NCBI RefSeq assembly: GCF_002270415.1
Contig: NZ_NNRI01000013.1
Span: 434,001-498,000, forward strand
Reading direction: 5' to 3'
DNA length: 64,000 nt
Origin: Mesorhizobium sophorae
GTDB lineage: Bacteria > Pseudomonadota > Alphaproteobacteria > Rhizobiales > Rhizobiaceae
Notes under the pieces: generated by a model
Told to the model about the DNA's origin: nothing
Databases searched by the model: none
Seen by the model: the letters and a program-made list of their open reading frames with translations, nothing else
Program-made: the position numbers and the translations under genes
Shown: piece after piece, positions 8,789-17,573 of the stretch
How the letters are laid out: every line of letters begins with the position of its first letter
How positions within the stretch are numbered: the stretch's first letter is position 1

Positions 8789-9663
8789 TGGACACTGCGG
8801 CCGTGAGCACGCATCGCAAGCCAAGACGCCGCCGCCGCCGGTTCACAGCCGGCGTTGCCGGACGCTACCTCGCTCTCATCCTGACCATCGCCTTCACCAT
8901 TTTTCCGTTGGTGTGGCTGTTCCTGACGTCGATCCGCAGCTCGGCCGACATCTTCTCCGTGCCGGTCCACATCATCCCCGTGACCGCGACGTTGGCGCAA
9001 TACGTGTCGGTTTTCCGCGAATATGACACCATGGATTATGTCTGGAACACGGTCATCGTATCGTTCGTGACAGTCATTTTGGTCCATTTGCTGGCCATCC
9101 CCTGCGCCTATGCGCTGTCACGCTTCAGGATGCCGGGCGTCATGCTGATCTTCGGCCTGCTCTTGATCATGCGGATGATCCCGGTCATCGCGCTCGCCAT
9201 CCCGCTCTTCGCCGTGTTCGCGGCAATCGGCCTCCTGGATTCGGTCTGGGCGCTGATCCTCGCCCATACGGCTGCCAAACTGCCTGTCGCCATCTGGCTT
9301 CTGCTGGGCTTCATCCAGGATGTCCCGAGAGAGATCGAGGAAGCTGCCCAGTCAGACGGCGCCGGCACGATGCGCACGCTGGTCCAGATTGTCACGCCGC
9401 TGATCGCGCCTGGCATCGGGGCCAGTGCGGTGATCACCTTCCTTTTCACTTGGAACGATTTACTGCTCGCACTGACCCTGACGTCGAGCAAGTCCGCGCA
9501 GACCCTGCCGGTCGGGCTCACCAATTTCGTTTCGCAGTTCGGCATCAACTGGGGCGCCATGTCAGCTGCCGGCGTTCTCATGGTCATGCCGACTTTGGTG
9601 TTTGTCTGGTTTGCCCAAGGCCTGTTGGTCAAAGGCCTGACCACCGGTGCGGTCCGTGGCTGA
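8788..9663 (+). CDS. CUT1 sugar ABC transporter permease (MalG/UgpE type)
   Basis: A 291-residue inner-membrane partner of the preceding permease. An arginine-rich cytoplasmic N-terminus (KPRRRRRR) precedes six predicted helices, and the EAA loop is EEAAQSDGAGTMRTLVQIVT. The start overlaps the previous stop by one base, typical of permease pairs. The C-terminus (QGLLVKGLTTGAVRG) closely matches the conserved end of MalG-type proteins. Confidence 0.9.
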   Translation: MDTAAVSTHRKPRRRRRRFTAGVAGRYLALILTIAFTIFPLVWLFLTSIRSSADIFSVPVHIIPVTATLAQYVSVFREYDTMDYVWNTVIVSFVTVILVHLLAIPCAYALSRFRMPGVMLIFGLLLIMRMIPVIALAIPLFAVFAAIGLLDSVWALILAHTAAKLPVAIWLLLGFIQDVPREIEEAAQSDGAGTMRTLVQIVTPLIAPGIGASAVITFLFTWNDLLLALTLTSSKSAQTLPVGLTNFVSQFGINWGAMSAAGVLMVMPTLVFVWFAQGLLVKGLTTGAVRG

Positions 9664-9770
9664 GCGGCGGGCAAGGGAGCAATGCGCTCGATGCTTGCGA
9701 CGACAGTTGGTTAGGCAAGTGAGACCGGCGCGGTGGATAAAAGTGGTGCTGCGCTAAGGGAGGACGACGA

Positions 9771-10526
9771 GTGGAAGCGGACCAAATACCGGCGATATCA
9801 GACATTTCCCGGCCACCGAGGCAATTGGTCGATGCGCTTGCAGCGATCGGTTCGGCGACACTGGCCAGTGAGCTCTATCATAAGATGGGAATTCGTGATC
9901 CGCACATCCGGGGCCCGCGGCCGTTGAGGCCCGGCCGCACGGCGGCAGGCCCGGCTCTCACGCTCCAATGCATGCCGAAGCGCGAAGATCTCTATAACGA
10001 AACAGAGTATGAGGACCCGGAGCGACAGCTCCACCGTCACGTTCTCTACCCCACGCAGCCGGGCGACATGGTTGTCGTCGATGCGCGCGGCGATCTGGGC
10101 AGCGGCATCTTCGGCGAGATGATGCTCACCTATTTCGCAGGTCGCGGCGGGGCCGGGGTGGTCGTCGACGGCTGCATCCGCGATTCTGCCCAGGCCGCGG
10201 CCCTGGATATCGGTATCTGGGTAAAGGGGGCGACGCCGAATTTCCACGCCCAGACCAACATTGTCCCCTTCGCCGTCAACGTCCCCATCGCGTGCGCGAA
10301 TGTGCTCGTCATTCCCGGCGACATCATAGTGGCTGACGACGACGGCGTGGTCGTCGTGCCGATCGCACTTGCGCCCAAGCTGGTCGCGCTTGCCGGCGAG
10401 CATATCGAGTGGGAAGAATTTACCCGCGCGCGCTTGGCCGAAGGAGGGGATTTGCGGAAATACTACCCGTTGAGCCCGGAGGGCGAGACCGAATACCGCG
10501 CATGGCGGCACGCTCAGCGAAAATGA
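9771..10526 (+). CDS. RraA family protein (HMG/CHA aldolase-like)
   Basis: A 251-residue protein of the RraA/4-hydroxy-4-methyl-2-oxoglutarate aldolase family, whose members cleave or decarboxylate keto acids or regulate RNase E. The signature GGAGVVVDGCIRDSAQ carries the conserved Arg-Asp pair that binds metal and substrate carboxylate, and PGDIIVADDDGVVVVP is the second family motif. Translation probably begins at the GTG at 9771, seven bases after GGAGG. Sitting between transporter genes, with a dehydratase producing keto-deoxy acids nearby, it is more likely a keto-acid aldolase/decarboxylase for sugar catabolism than an RNase E inhibitor. Confidence 0.82.
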   Translation: MEADQIPAISDISRPPRQLVDALAAIGSATLASELYHKMGIRDPHIRGPRPLRPGRTAAGPALTLQCMPKREDLYNETEYEDPERQLHRHVLYPTQPGDMVVVDARGDLGSGIFGEMMLTYFAGRGGAGVVVDGCIRDSAQAAALDIGIWVKGATPNFHAQTNIVPFAVNVPIACANVLVIPGDIIVADDDGVVVVPIALAPKLVALAGEHIEWEEFTRARLAEGGDLRKYYPLSPEGETEYRAWRHAQRK

Positions 10527-10552
10527 GCAGGGCCTGCACGAGAGGAAAATAG

Positions 10553-11608
10553 ATGTCCGCAATCCAGATAGAGCAGCTCGGCAAGAGCTTCGGCGCCGTG
10601 GAAGTTCTTCGCGACGTGAACATTGAAATCGCCAGCGGCGAGTTCGTGGTCCTTGTCGGTCCCTCGGGCTGCGGCAAGTCAACTCTGCTGCGGATGATCG
10701 CCGGCCTGGAAGAACAGACGACGGGCGAGATCCGCATAGGCGGGCGCGTCGTCGACGAGATGCCCGCCAAGTCGCGCGACATCGCGATGGTCTTCCAGAG
10801 CTACGCGCTCTATCCGCATATGAGCGTGGCCGACAATATGAGCTTCGCCCTTCGACTGGCCAAGGTCCCAAGGGAAGAGATCGTCTCGAGGGTGAAGGCA
10901 GCCGCCGAAATCCTCGGCTTGCAGGATCTGCTGCGTCGTATGCCGCGCCAGCTGTCTGGCGGCCAGCGCCAGCGTGTCGCCATGGGCCGCGCGATCGTGC
11001 GCGACCCGGCAGCCTTCCTGTTTGACGAGCCGCTCAGCAATCTCGATGCAAAGTTGCGCGTCAAGATGCGTGCCGAGATCAAGAAGCTGCACCAACGGCT
11101 CGGGCGCACCAGCATCTACGTCACGCACGACCAGACCGAGGCGATGACGCTTGCCGACCGGATAGTGGTGCTGAACCGAGGCCAGGTTGAGCAGATCGGT
11201 ACCCCTTCCGAGCTCTACGAGAACCCTGCCAACCTTTTCGTTGCGAGCTTTATCGGCTCACCGGAAATGAACCTGATCAAGGGCCGAATTGACAATAGCG
11301 CATTCGCCGCCGAGCAGGGCCTGCGCTTGCCCTTGGCCGATGGCGCTCGGATCGGTGACAGGGAAGGGGTGGTATACGGGATTCGCCCACAGCACATCAC
11401 GGTCGGCGGCACCCACGCAAAGGCAACGGTTCAGGTGGTGGAACCGACCGGCGAGGCCCAGGAACTTACCTTAAATGCGAATGGCGTCGATCTGATTGCC
11501 GAAATCCGGGAACAGCCCCTGTTCAAACCTGATCAAGAGGTGAAGTTGGAGATCATGGTGCATAAGGTGCACCTGTTCGACGCCCAGAGCGGCACCAGGA
11601 TAAACTAG
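10553..11608 (+). CDS. CUT1 ABC transporter ATP-binding protein (UgpC/MalK type)
   Basis: A 351-residue ATPase energising the two CUT1 permeases. Walker A GPSGCGKST is at 36-44, the Q-loop at FQSYALYPH, the signature LSGGQRQRVAMGRA, Walker B FLFDEPLSNLD and the H-loop YVTHDQTEAMT. The C-terminal third is the OB-type TOBE domain typical of MalK, which can receive regulatory inputs. The length is normal for the family. It ends the operon; the next gene is convergent. Confidence 0.92.
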   Translation: MSAIQIEQLGKSFGAVEVLRDVNIEIASGEFVVLVGPSGCGKSTLLRMIAGLEEQTTGEIRIGGRVVDEMPAKSRDIAMVFQSYALYPHMSVADNMSFALRLAKVPREEIVSRVKAAAEILGLQDLLRRMPRQLSGGQRQRVAMGRAIVRDPAAFLFDEPLSNLDAKLRVKMRAEIKKLHQRLGRTSIYVTHDQTEAMTLADRIVVLNRGQVEQIGTPSELYENPANLFVASFIGSPEMNLIKGRIDNSAFAAEQGLRLPLADGARIGDREGVVYGIRPQHITVGGTHAKATVQVVEPTGEAQELTLNANGVDLIAEIREQPLFKPDQEVKLEIMVHKVHLFDAQSGTRIN

Positions 11609-11630
11609 AGCGCTTGTGCGATCGGATCGT

Positions 11631-12542
11631 CTAGGCGTTGGTATCCATCCCATCGAATACAATCAGCGAACGCATCAATGTTTCCCTTGCCGAAGCCAGA
11701 TGGGCTCGGCAGGCCCGCTCGATCCGCTCGGAATCGCGGCTTTCGAGCGCATCGATATAGGCGAGATGCTCCAGGATCGCCGCCTGGTTACGCTGTTTTT
11801 CGTCATGCTTGTTCCACTGATAGTGGTAGTGGAAAATGAAGCTGATGATATCGTAGAAATCGTCGATGAAGCGGTTCGGCGAAGCCTCGTTTATGAGCCG
11901 GTGAAACCGGTTGTCGAGACTGGAGAAGTCGTGAAAGCGGCTTTCAATCTGCTTCAGCAGTTCGGTATGCGCGCTCTTGAGCACGCCCAGCTTCTCCCAC
12001 AGGGGAGACGTGTCGGGCTGTCGTGAAAACAGATGCGCCGAGCGCAGCTCGAACATCACCCGGATCTCGAACAACTCAAGTGCGAAATCTTCCGTAAAGC
12101 CCTTGAAAAGCCAGCCCGTATTCGGCCTCTTCTCGAGCAGTCCAAACCGGCTGAAGCGTATCAGGAACTCGCGAATTCCGTTGGTCGCGACGCCGAACTG
12201 ACGCGCAAGCTCGAGTTCGTTGATGCTGGTACCGGGTCTGGTGTCACCCCGCAGCATCCACTCCATGAACTGCTGTTCCACATGCTTGGCCCGCGAGGTG
12301 GTTTCGGCGTCGGGATAGTAATCGCTATCCTCGACCGCACGACCTGCCGTCCTGACACCGCTGCGCTCGGCGATAAGGTCGCGGTGGGCAAGTTCTCCCA
12401 GGACCTTTCGGACAGTCGTGCGGCTGACTCCCATTTTCCGTCTAAGCTCATTTTCGGAAGGGAGCTCTCCGGTCAATTGTCCGTCGCGCAGCATACTGGC
12501 GACGCGATTGAAAGCCTTCTTGTAGACAGTGTCGGTTCGCAT
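11631..12542 (-). CDS. GntR/FCD regulator with two winged-helix domains
   Basis: A 303-residue transcription factor that appears to have two DNA-binding domains. Residues about 1-70 form one GntR winged helix (PSENELRRKMGVSRTTVRK). Residues about 88-155 form a second, FadR-type one (SINELELARQFGVATNGIRE), followed by an FCD ligand domain. Normal FadR-type proteins have a single winged helix and about 230-240 residues. The start at 12542 follows GAGGA and begins just before the first domain. It is divergent from the CUT2 operon, with a 41-bp palindrome between them as the obvious operator, so it probably controls that operon. Confidence 0.83.
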   Translation of the reverse strand: MRTDTVYKKAFNRVASMLRDGQLTGELPSENELRRKMGVSRTTVRKVLGELAHRDLIAERSGVRTAGRAVEDSDYYPDAETTSRAKHVEQQFMEWMLRGDTRPGTSINELELARQFGVATNGIREFLIRFSRFGLLEKRPNTGWLFKGFTEDFALELFEIRVMFELRSAHLFSRQPDTSPLWEKLGVLKSAHTELLKQIESRFHDFSSLDNRFHRLINEASPNRFIDDFYDIISFIFHYHYQWNKHDEKQRNQAAILEHLAYIDALESRDSERIERACRAHLASARETLMRSLIVFDGMDTNA

Positions 12543-12592
12543 CGGATCTTCCTCTGAGCAAGACCTTGTCCTTTCTACCATGAACTTTATCC

Positions 12593-12633
12593 ATAAAAAA
12601 CAACTTGACCAAGTCATGCAGGTTGTTTTTTAT
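12593..12633. promoter_or_regulatory. 41-bp inverted repeat, candidate operator
   Basis: Two 15-base arms, ATAAAAAACAACTTG (12593-12607) and CAGGTTGTTTTTTAT (12619-12633), match at 14 of 15 positions around an 11-base centre. It lies between the divergent two-domain GntR gene and the CUT2 permease. It does not follow the 3' end of either gene, so it is more likely an operator than a terminator, although the arms could fold as RNA. Confidence 0.65.
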
Positions 12634-12707
12634 CGATAAGAGGGAACTAAAATACAGCATGAGTTTTTGACGACGCGGCTTGCACGGCCCGCGGCGGGGA
12701 GGGAACT

Positions 12708-13760
12708 TTGCCTGAAACGCGAAACACCGGCACCACTGTCGGCGACGCGGTATTGCCAGCACCCAAGAAGCAAGAAGCCGTTCCCGGCCTCGCGCTTGGC
12801 CTGGCCCTGCTGAGCGCCGGTCCGGTCGTCATCCTGGTGTTGCTGATCGTCGTTCTCAGTTTTCTGTCCCCCTATTTCCTGACTGGACGCAACCTTAGCA
12901 ACATCCTCGCCCAGACCGCCGTCATCTCGGTGGTGGCGATGGGCCAGCATCTGGTCATTCTGACACGAGGGATCGACCTCTCCGTCGGCTCGAACCTGGC
13001 ACTGGCTTCCGTCGTCGGCGCGCTCAGCTTTTATGCCGGCGCTCCCGCCTTCGTCGTGATCGCGGTGATGGTCGGCTGCGGTGCGGCGGTCGGCACCATC
13101 AACGGGCTCTTCTACGTCTTCGGCCGGTTGCCGCATCCGTTCATCATCACGCTGGCGACATTGAGCATCGCCAAGGGGCTGGCGCTCCAGCTGGCCGACG
13201 GGCGCGCCATCCCTGGAATGCCGGATGCCATCGATGCGCTTGGCCGCGAGGCGGTCTGGGGTCTGCCTGGATCGGTTTTTGTGGTTGCGGGCGTTGCCGC
13301 GGTGCTTTTCGTCATGGCCAAGACGATGGTCTGGGGGCGCTGGATTTATGCCGTCGGCGGCCGGCCCGACGCTGCCGTGCGCATGGGCATTCCGGTGTCC
13401 TGGGTCCTGGTTTCGGTCTATGTGATCTCGGGGCTATGCGCCGGCATCGGTGCGGTCATCCTTGCCGGCCGCACCGACGCCGGTTCGCCCTTGTTCGGCA
13501 ATCTGCTGGAACTGGATACGATCGCGGCGGTGATCATCGGCGGTGCCAGTTTTCTCGGCGGCCGCGGACATCTTGGCCATGCCTTGATTGGCGCCATCAT
13601 GATCGGCGTCATCCGCAACGCGCTCAACCTGCTCAACGTCAACGTCTTCTTCCAGCTCATCGTCATCGGCGTGGTCATCGTCATCGCGGTCGAGGCCGAC
13701 GTGCTGCGCAACTATCTCGAAGGGCGCGTGCGGGTCATGCAGGCCGGGAGGCAGTCATGA
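12708..13760 (+). CDS. CUT2 sugar ABC transporter permease (RbsC/FrcC type)
   Basis: A 350-residue inner-membrane permease of the ribose/fructose class with eight to ten predicted helices. The BPD_transp_2 hallmarks are visible: GQHLVILTRGIDLSVGSNLAL, and near the end TDAGSPLFGNLLELDTIAAVIIGGASFLGGRG (quoted here in two pieces of the same conserved region). Translation starts at a TTG at 12708, preceded by GGGGAGGGA. CUT2 systems use a homodimeric permease, so one gene is enough. It overlaps the ATPase gene by four bases (ATGA). Confidence 0.9.
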   Translation: MPETRNTGTTVGDAVLPAPKKQEAVPGLALGLALLSAGPVVILVLLIVVLSFLSPYFLTGRNLSNILAQTAVISVVAMGQHLVILTRGIDLSVGSNLALASVVGALSFYAGAPAFVVIAVMVGCGAAVGTINGLFYVFGRLPHPFIITLATLSIAKGLALQLADGRAIPGMPDAIDALGREAVWGLPGSVFVVAGVAAVLFVMAKTMVWGRWIYAVGGRPDAAVRMGIPVSWVLVSVYVISGLCAGIGAVILAGRTDAGSPLFGNLLELDTIAAVIIGGASFLGGRGHLGHALIGAIMIGVIRNALNLLNVNVFFQLIVIGVVIVIAVEADVLRNYLEGRVRVMQAGRQS

Positions 13761-14542
13761 GCGCCGTTGCGGCCAGCGTCGATCCTGCAGCCACCGCGGT
13801 TCATCCCGTCCTGGCGGTGCGCGGCGCTACCAAGCGTTTCGGCTCAGTCGTGGCGCTGGACGATGTCAGCATCGAGGTCCGACGTGGCGAGATCCTCGGG
13901 CTTCTCGGCGACAATGGCGCCGGCAAGTCGACGTTGACCAAATGCATCAGCGGGGTGCACCAACTCGATGCCGGCGCGATCCTTCTGGACGGTGCGCCAA
14001 CGCAGATACGCTCCCCTGCGGACGCGCGCTTCGCCGGCATCGAGACCGTCTATCAGGATCTGGCGCTTTTCGACAATCTGACGCCGGGACAGAACTTCTT
14101 TGCCGGTCGCGAGTTGGCCTGGCCGCAATGGCTTCCTCGCGGCATGCGATTTCTCCAACAGCGCAGGATGGATGCCGAAACGCGCATTCTGCTTGCCAAT
14201 CTGAAGGTCACGTTGCCAAGGCTGGACGCCGTCGTCGCCATGATGTCGGGCGGTCAAAGGCAAGCCATCGCCGTGGCCCGGTCGACCGTGTTTGCCCGCA
14301 AGGTTGTGATCCTGGACGAACCGACCGCCGCACTTGGCCTGCGTGAATCGCGGCAAGTGTTGAACCTGGTCGCGACGCTGCGCGACCAGGGCAACGCCGT
14401 CATCCTGATCACCCACAACATGGAACACGTCACTGAGCTTGCCGACCGCGCCGTGGTGCTTCGCCAGGGCCGCAAGGTCGGCGAACTGGTGCCGACCAAG
14501 GACAACAAGCAGGAGCTGGTCTCCATGATCGTTGGAGCCTGA
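13757..14542 (+). CDS. CUT2 ABC transporter ATP-binding protein, single domain (FrcA-like)
   Basis: A 261-residue ATPase. Walker A GDNGAGKST is at 51-59, the signature MSGGQRQAIAVARS, Walker B VVILDEPTAAL and the H-loop ILITHNMEHV. Most CUT2 systems use a fused double ATPase of about 500 residues; this one has a single domain, as in the rhizobial fructose transporter FrcBCA, so it would act as a homodimer. The start overlaps the permease stop (ATGA). Longer in-frame starts further left fall inside the permease gene and are not credible. Confidence 0.9.
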   Translation: MSAVAASVDPAATAVHPVLAVRGATKRFGSVVALDDVSIEVRRGEILGLLGDNGAGKSTLTKCISGVHQLDAGAILLDGAPTQIRSPADARFAGIETVYQDLALFDNLTPGQNFFAGRELAWPQWLPRGMRFLQQRRMDAETRILLANLKVTLPRLDAVVAMMSGGQRQAIAVARSTVFARKVVILDEPTAALGLRESRQVLNLVATLRDQGNAVILITHNMEHVTELADRAVVLRQGRKVGELVPTKDNKQELVSMIVGA

Positions 14543-14629
14543 CTCGCTCGAAATTTGGGGACTGTTCCGGTCCGCAAATGCCTGAAGCGACTTCCGCCGG
14601 AAGACGCCTCAATCCAAGGGAGGAATGGA

Positions 14630-15550
14630 ATGCCAATGAACCGAAAACTGTTCACCGGGCTGGCGATCGCCGCTGCGTTTGCGATGCCGGCTTCGGCCGC
14701 CGACAAGATCAAGATCGGCCTGATTACGAAATTCCCGGTGCCGTTCTACTCGACCATGGAGGATGCAGCCAAGAAATACGCCGCCGCCCATCCCGAGATC
14801 GAGCTGGTTACCGGCCAGGGCCAGGCGGCTACCGACATCGAAGGGCAGATCGCGCTGATCGAGTCGATGATCACGCAAGGCGTCAAGGGCCTGGCGATCA
14901 CTCCGGTCGATCCAACCGTTGCGCCGGCGCTCGACAAGGCGGTCGCCGCCGGCATCAAGGTGGTTCTCGTCGACAACAGCATCCCGGACTGGAAAGGCCA
15001 GACAGCGCTGGTCTCGACCAACAATCTCAACGGCGGCAAGATCGCCGGAGAGTACCTCAAGACCGTGCTCAAGAGCGGCGACAAGGTCGGCATCCTGCAA
15101 GGTGTTCCCGGAGTGCCGGCGCTGGACGACCGGGTGACCGGCATGATGGAGGGCCTCGGCGACGTCAAGATTGATGTCGTCGGCAAGGGTGCAACCAATT
15201 GCACGCTCGAACTTGGCACGTCGGTGACCGAAGACATCCTGACCGCCAATCCCGATCTCAAGGCGATCTACTCGGCTTGCGGCCCGCCAATCCCGGGCGC
15301 CGTCAAATCGATCAGCAATGCGGGCATCGCCAACGACAAGATCATATTGGTCGGCTTCGACGCCTGCTGCGGTGAGATCGAAGCGATCAAATCGGGCGCG
15401 GAAGATGCCAGCGTTGCGCAATTCCCGACAAAAATGGGCGAGCTTGGCATCGACACGGTCGTCAAGGCGATCCGCGGGGAAGCCGTCGAGGCCAATGTGG
15501 ACACCGGCGCCGGTCTCGTGACGCTGCAGAACGTCAAGGACTTCGAGTGA
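14630..15550 (+). CDS. CUT2 sugar-binding protein (RbsB/FrcB type)
   Basis: A 306-residue periplasmic protein with a Sec signal peptide ending near ASA-AD (residue 23-24). The Peripla_BP_4 fold is clear: KIKIGLITKFPVPFYSTMEDAAKKY at the start (shown only as a family marker), IESMITQGVKGLAITPVDPT in the first lobe and NPDLKAIYSACGPPIPGA in the second. AGGGAGGA at 14617-14624 supports the ATG at 14630; an ATG six bases later is also possible. It is the last transporter gene of the operon. Adjacent cysteines (DACCG) in the second lobe are unusual for a periplasmic sugar receptor. Confidence 0.88.
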   Translation: MPMNRKLFTGLAIAAAFAMPASAADKIKIGLITKFPVPFYSTMEDAAKKYAAAHPEIELVTGQGQAATDIEGQIALIESMITQGVKGLAITPVDPTVAPALDKAVAAGIKVVLVDNSIPDWKGQTALVSTNNLNGGKIAGEYLKTVLKSGDKVGILQGVPGVPALDDRVTGMMEGLGDVKIDVVGKGATNCTLELGTSVTEDILTANPDLKAIYSACGPPIPGAVKSISNAGIANDKIILVGFDACCGEIEAIKSGAEDASVAQFPTKMGELGIDTVVKAIRGEAVEANVDTGAGLVTLQNVKDFE

Positions 15551-15644
15551 TTCACCAGTGGTCCGGTGGATTGCACCCCCGGACCACTTCCTGTTTCCGC
15601 GCTCCAGGAATTACGCCGTTAGCGAAGGGGGTGGAATTACACTT

Positions 15645-16679
15645 ATGGACGCCACCATCAAGATCGTCCGATGCGCCGAGCCCGGCAGGCTGGCGTTCGA
15701 GGAACAGGCAGCGCCAGGCGCTCCGCCGGAAGGCTGGGTGCTGGTCAACGTCGCCCACGTCGGCATCTGCGGAACCGATTACCACATCTTCCAGGGCAAG
15801 CATCCGTACCTCGCCTACCCACGCGTCATGGGCCATGAGGTTTCGGGAACCATTGCGGCAATCAACGGGCCCGTGGACATGGCGGTCGGGCAACACGTCG
15901 TCGTCAACCCCTATCTTGCCTGCGGCAATTGTCCCGCCTGCCGCCAGGGCAAGCCGAACTGCTGCCTCGCGATCGAGGTGCTTGGCGTGCACCGTGACGG
16001 TGCCATGAGCGAGCAGATTCTCGTGCCGGCGCAGAACCTCATTCCTGCGACCGGTCTGTCTTTGGTCGAGGCGGCGGCGGTCGAGTTCCTGGCCATCGGC
16101 GCGCACGCGGTCCGCAGGTCCATGGCCGGGCCTGGCAGCCGCACCTTGGTTATCGGCGCAGGGCCAATCGGCCTCGGTACCGCGCTTTTTGCCCGCATAG
16201 CGCGGCAGTGCGTGACCGTCATGGATGTCGATGCCGAGCGGCTGGCTTTTGCCGCAAGGCAAGGTTTTCTGGTGATCGACGGGTCGAAGGGTTCGATTGT
16301 CGAGACGATAGCGGAGCGAACGGCCAGGACAGGTTTCGATGTGGTCTTCGACGCAACGGGAAACAGCCGTTCGATGCGGTCTGCCTTCGCCTATGTTGCC
16401 CATGGCGGCGTCATGGTGATGATCAGCGTCGTGCAGGACGACATAACCTTCTCCGACCCAGAGTTCCACAAGCGGGAAATGATGCTGATCGGCAGTCGCA
16501 ACGCGACGCGCGCCGACTTTCAGCACGTCATGGCTTCGATCCGCGCTGGAAAAATACCAATCGACGAACTCGTCACGCATCGTACGACCCTGCGTGACAG
16601 CCCTCGCGATATTGCGATCTGGGCGCAGCAGAAGTCCGGTCTGATCAAGGCTGTTATCGACGTGGCGGGATCTGGCTGA
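15645..16679 (+). CDS. Zinc-dependent alcohol/polyol dehydrogenase (MDR superfamily)
   Basis: A 344-residue medium-chain dehydrogenase. Catalytic zinc ligands Cys42 (ICGTDYH) and His64-Glu65 (GHEVSG) and the structural-zinc cysteines 93, 96, 99 and 106/107 (CGNCPACRQGKPNCC) are all present, as is the dinucleotide motif VIGAGPIGLG. This matches the sorbitol/L-threonine/galactonate-5-dehydrogenase branch, oxidising a polyol or aldonate with NAD. The ATG at 15645 follows GAAGGGGGTGGA. It is 94 bases after the binding protein and is probably the catabolic gene of the CUT2 operon; the substrate is inferred only from context. Confidence 0.86.
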   Translation: MDATIKIVRCAEPGRLAFEEQAAPGAPPEGWVLVNVAHVGICGTDYHIFQGKHPYLAYPRVMGHEVSGTIAAINGPVDMAVGQHVVVNPYLACGNCPACRQGKPNCCLAIEVLGVHRDGAMSEQILVPAQNLIPATGLSLVEAAAVEFLAIGAHAVRRSMAGPGSRTLVIGAGPIGLGTALFARIARQCVTVMDVDAERLAFAARQGFLVIDGSKGSIVETIAERTARTGFDVVFDATGNSRSMRSAFAYVAHGGVMVMISVVQDDITFSDPEFHKREMMLIGSRNATRADFQHVMASIRAGKIPIDELVTHRTTLRDSPRDIAIWAQQKSGLIKAVIDVAGSG

Positions 16680-16780
16680 TTTTGCCAAACGCCGTCGTGC
16701 GAAAAAGTCTCTCCGGAGCGTGAGGTACCTGCGAGGAGAGGAGGACCAGCCTGACGGGCAGGGATACCCTGGTAAGATCG

Positions 16781-17113
16781 CTACGGGCTGAGGAGGTCGC
16801 CATTGACGACGACGTGATGCTCGACGAATTCCGGCTTGTTGATCAGGTACTGATCGTCCTTGGGATAGTAGTGGGCCCGCTCAGGTTGCTCGCCCGCATA
16901 GGCCTTTACCGCTTCCATATCGGTCCACCAGCTCAGAGCGCATATCTCCGTAACGCCGTCGCTGAGGTCGCGCAGCGTGATCTGGTGACCGAGATTGCCT
17001 TTGGTGGCGCCAAGCTCGTCGCCACCAGTCCCGGCCACGTAGCGCGCGTATTCGGCGGCCATCTGCGTGCGCACCGTCCCGCACCATCTTCGAAGAATTA
17101 CCTGCCGGACCAC
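16781..17113 (-). CDS. Small conserved protein, possibly antibiotic-biosynthesis-monooxygenase (ABM) fold
   Basis: A 110-residue cytoplasmic protein. It contains RTQMAAEYARYV, a central TEICALSWWTDMEAVKAYAG and a C-terminal EFVEHHVVV, the spacing expected for a small ferredoxin-like dimeric alpha-beta barrel of the ABM type, whose members act on lipophilic or aromatic substrates or have no known reaction. I place the start at a GTG (17113) because GGAGG (17123-17127) lies nine bases upstream and the conserved part begins immediately (VILRRWCG). It is convergent with the dehydrogenase and stands alone. Confidence 0.6.
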   Translation of the reverse strand: MVRQVILRRWCGTVRTQMAAEYARYVAGTGGDELGATKGNLGHQITLRDLSDGVTEICALSWWTDMEAVKAYAGEQPERAHYYPKDDQYLINKPEFVEHHVVVNGDLLSP

Positions 17114-17228
17114 TAACCCTGGCCTCCGCAACCTATTTCCCGTCACCCATCTTGAACATCACCCCGCCGCCGCCATTCTTGGCAATGACCTCGACCCCGG
17201 CTGGGCACGCGGGAAGTCGTCCAGGGTT

Positions 17229-17435
17229 TCACTCTGCCTTCAGTACCTGGTATCTGATCGACCAGTCACGAATGATCAGTCGGACGGCCTCAGGTCGCGA
17301 AACATCATGCTCGGCAGCAAATTGATCGACGCCCGCGAGCATGTCCGGTTGAAGGCGGACCATGATTGGCACGCCCTTTCCAGTCGGGGCCGGTCCCCGC
17401 CGTTTCTTTGATACCACGGTTTCCTGCTTTGCCAT
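17229..17435 (-). CDS. Ribbon-helix-helix protein
   Basis: A 68-residue basic protein with the RHH layout: a beta strand (VPIMVRLQPDML) and two helices (GVDQFAAEHDVSRPEAVRLIIRDW). RHH proteins bind DNA as dimers, often as antitoxins or small repressors. No toxin gene is adjacent. A palindrome TGATATCA lies just upstream at 17443-17450 and could be its own operator. It marks the left edge of the decayed island. Confidence 0.7.
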   Translation of the reverse strand: MAKQETVVSKKRRGPAPTGKGVPIMVRLQPDMLAGVDQFAAEHDVSRPEAVRLIIRDWSIRYQVLKAE

Positions 17436-17573
17436 AAAACCGTGATATCAGAATTCTTGCTCTTACGGAAGCACTAGAGCCTGACACTAAATCGAATTGG
17501 CGAAGATCCGATGTCGAACACCATTGTTCGGGCAGCCGCCGAAGGCCGCCCGCTCTCAACCGCCGCGGCTGCT

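Noticed and set aside
9771..10526. RraA-like protein considered as the RNase E regulator RraA
   Set aside because: It is about 90 residues longer than RraA of enterobacteria and sits inside a transporter operon, which favours an aldolase-type role.
15552..16688. A 378-codon minus-strand frame opposite the zinc dehydrogenase
   Set aside because: The dehydrogenase has complete zinc and NAD motifs; the antisense product lacks any family features.
17229..17435. RHH protein considered as half of a toxin-antitoxin pair
   Set aside because: No plausible toxin frame lies within a few hundred bases on either side, so only a DNA-binding role is proposed.
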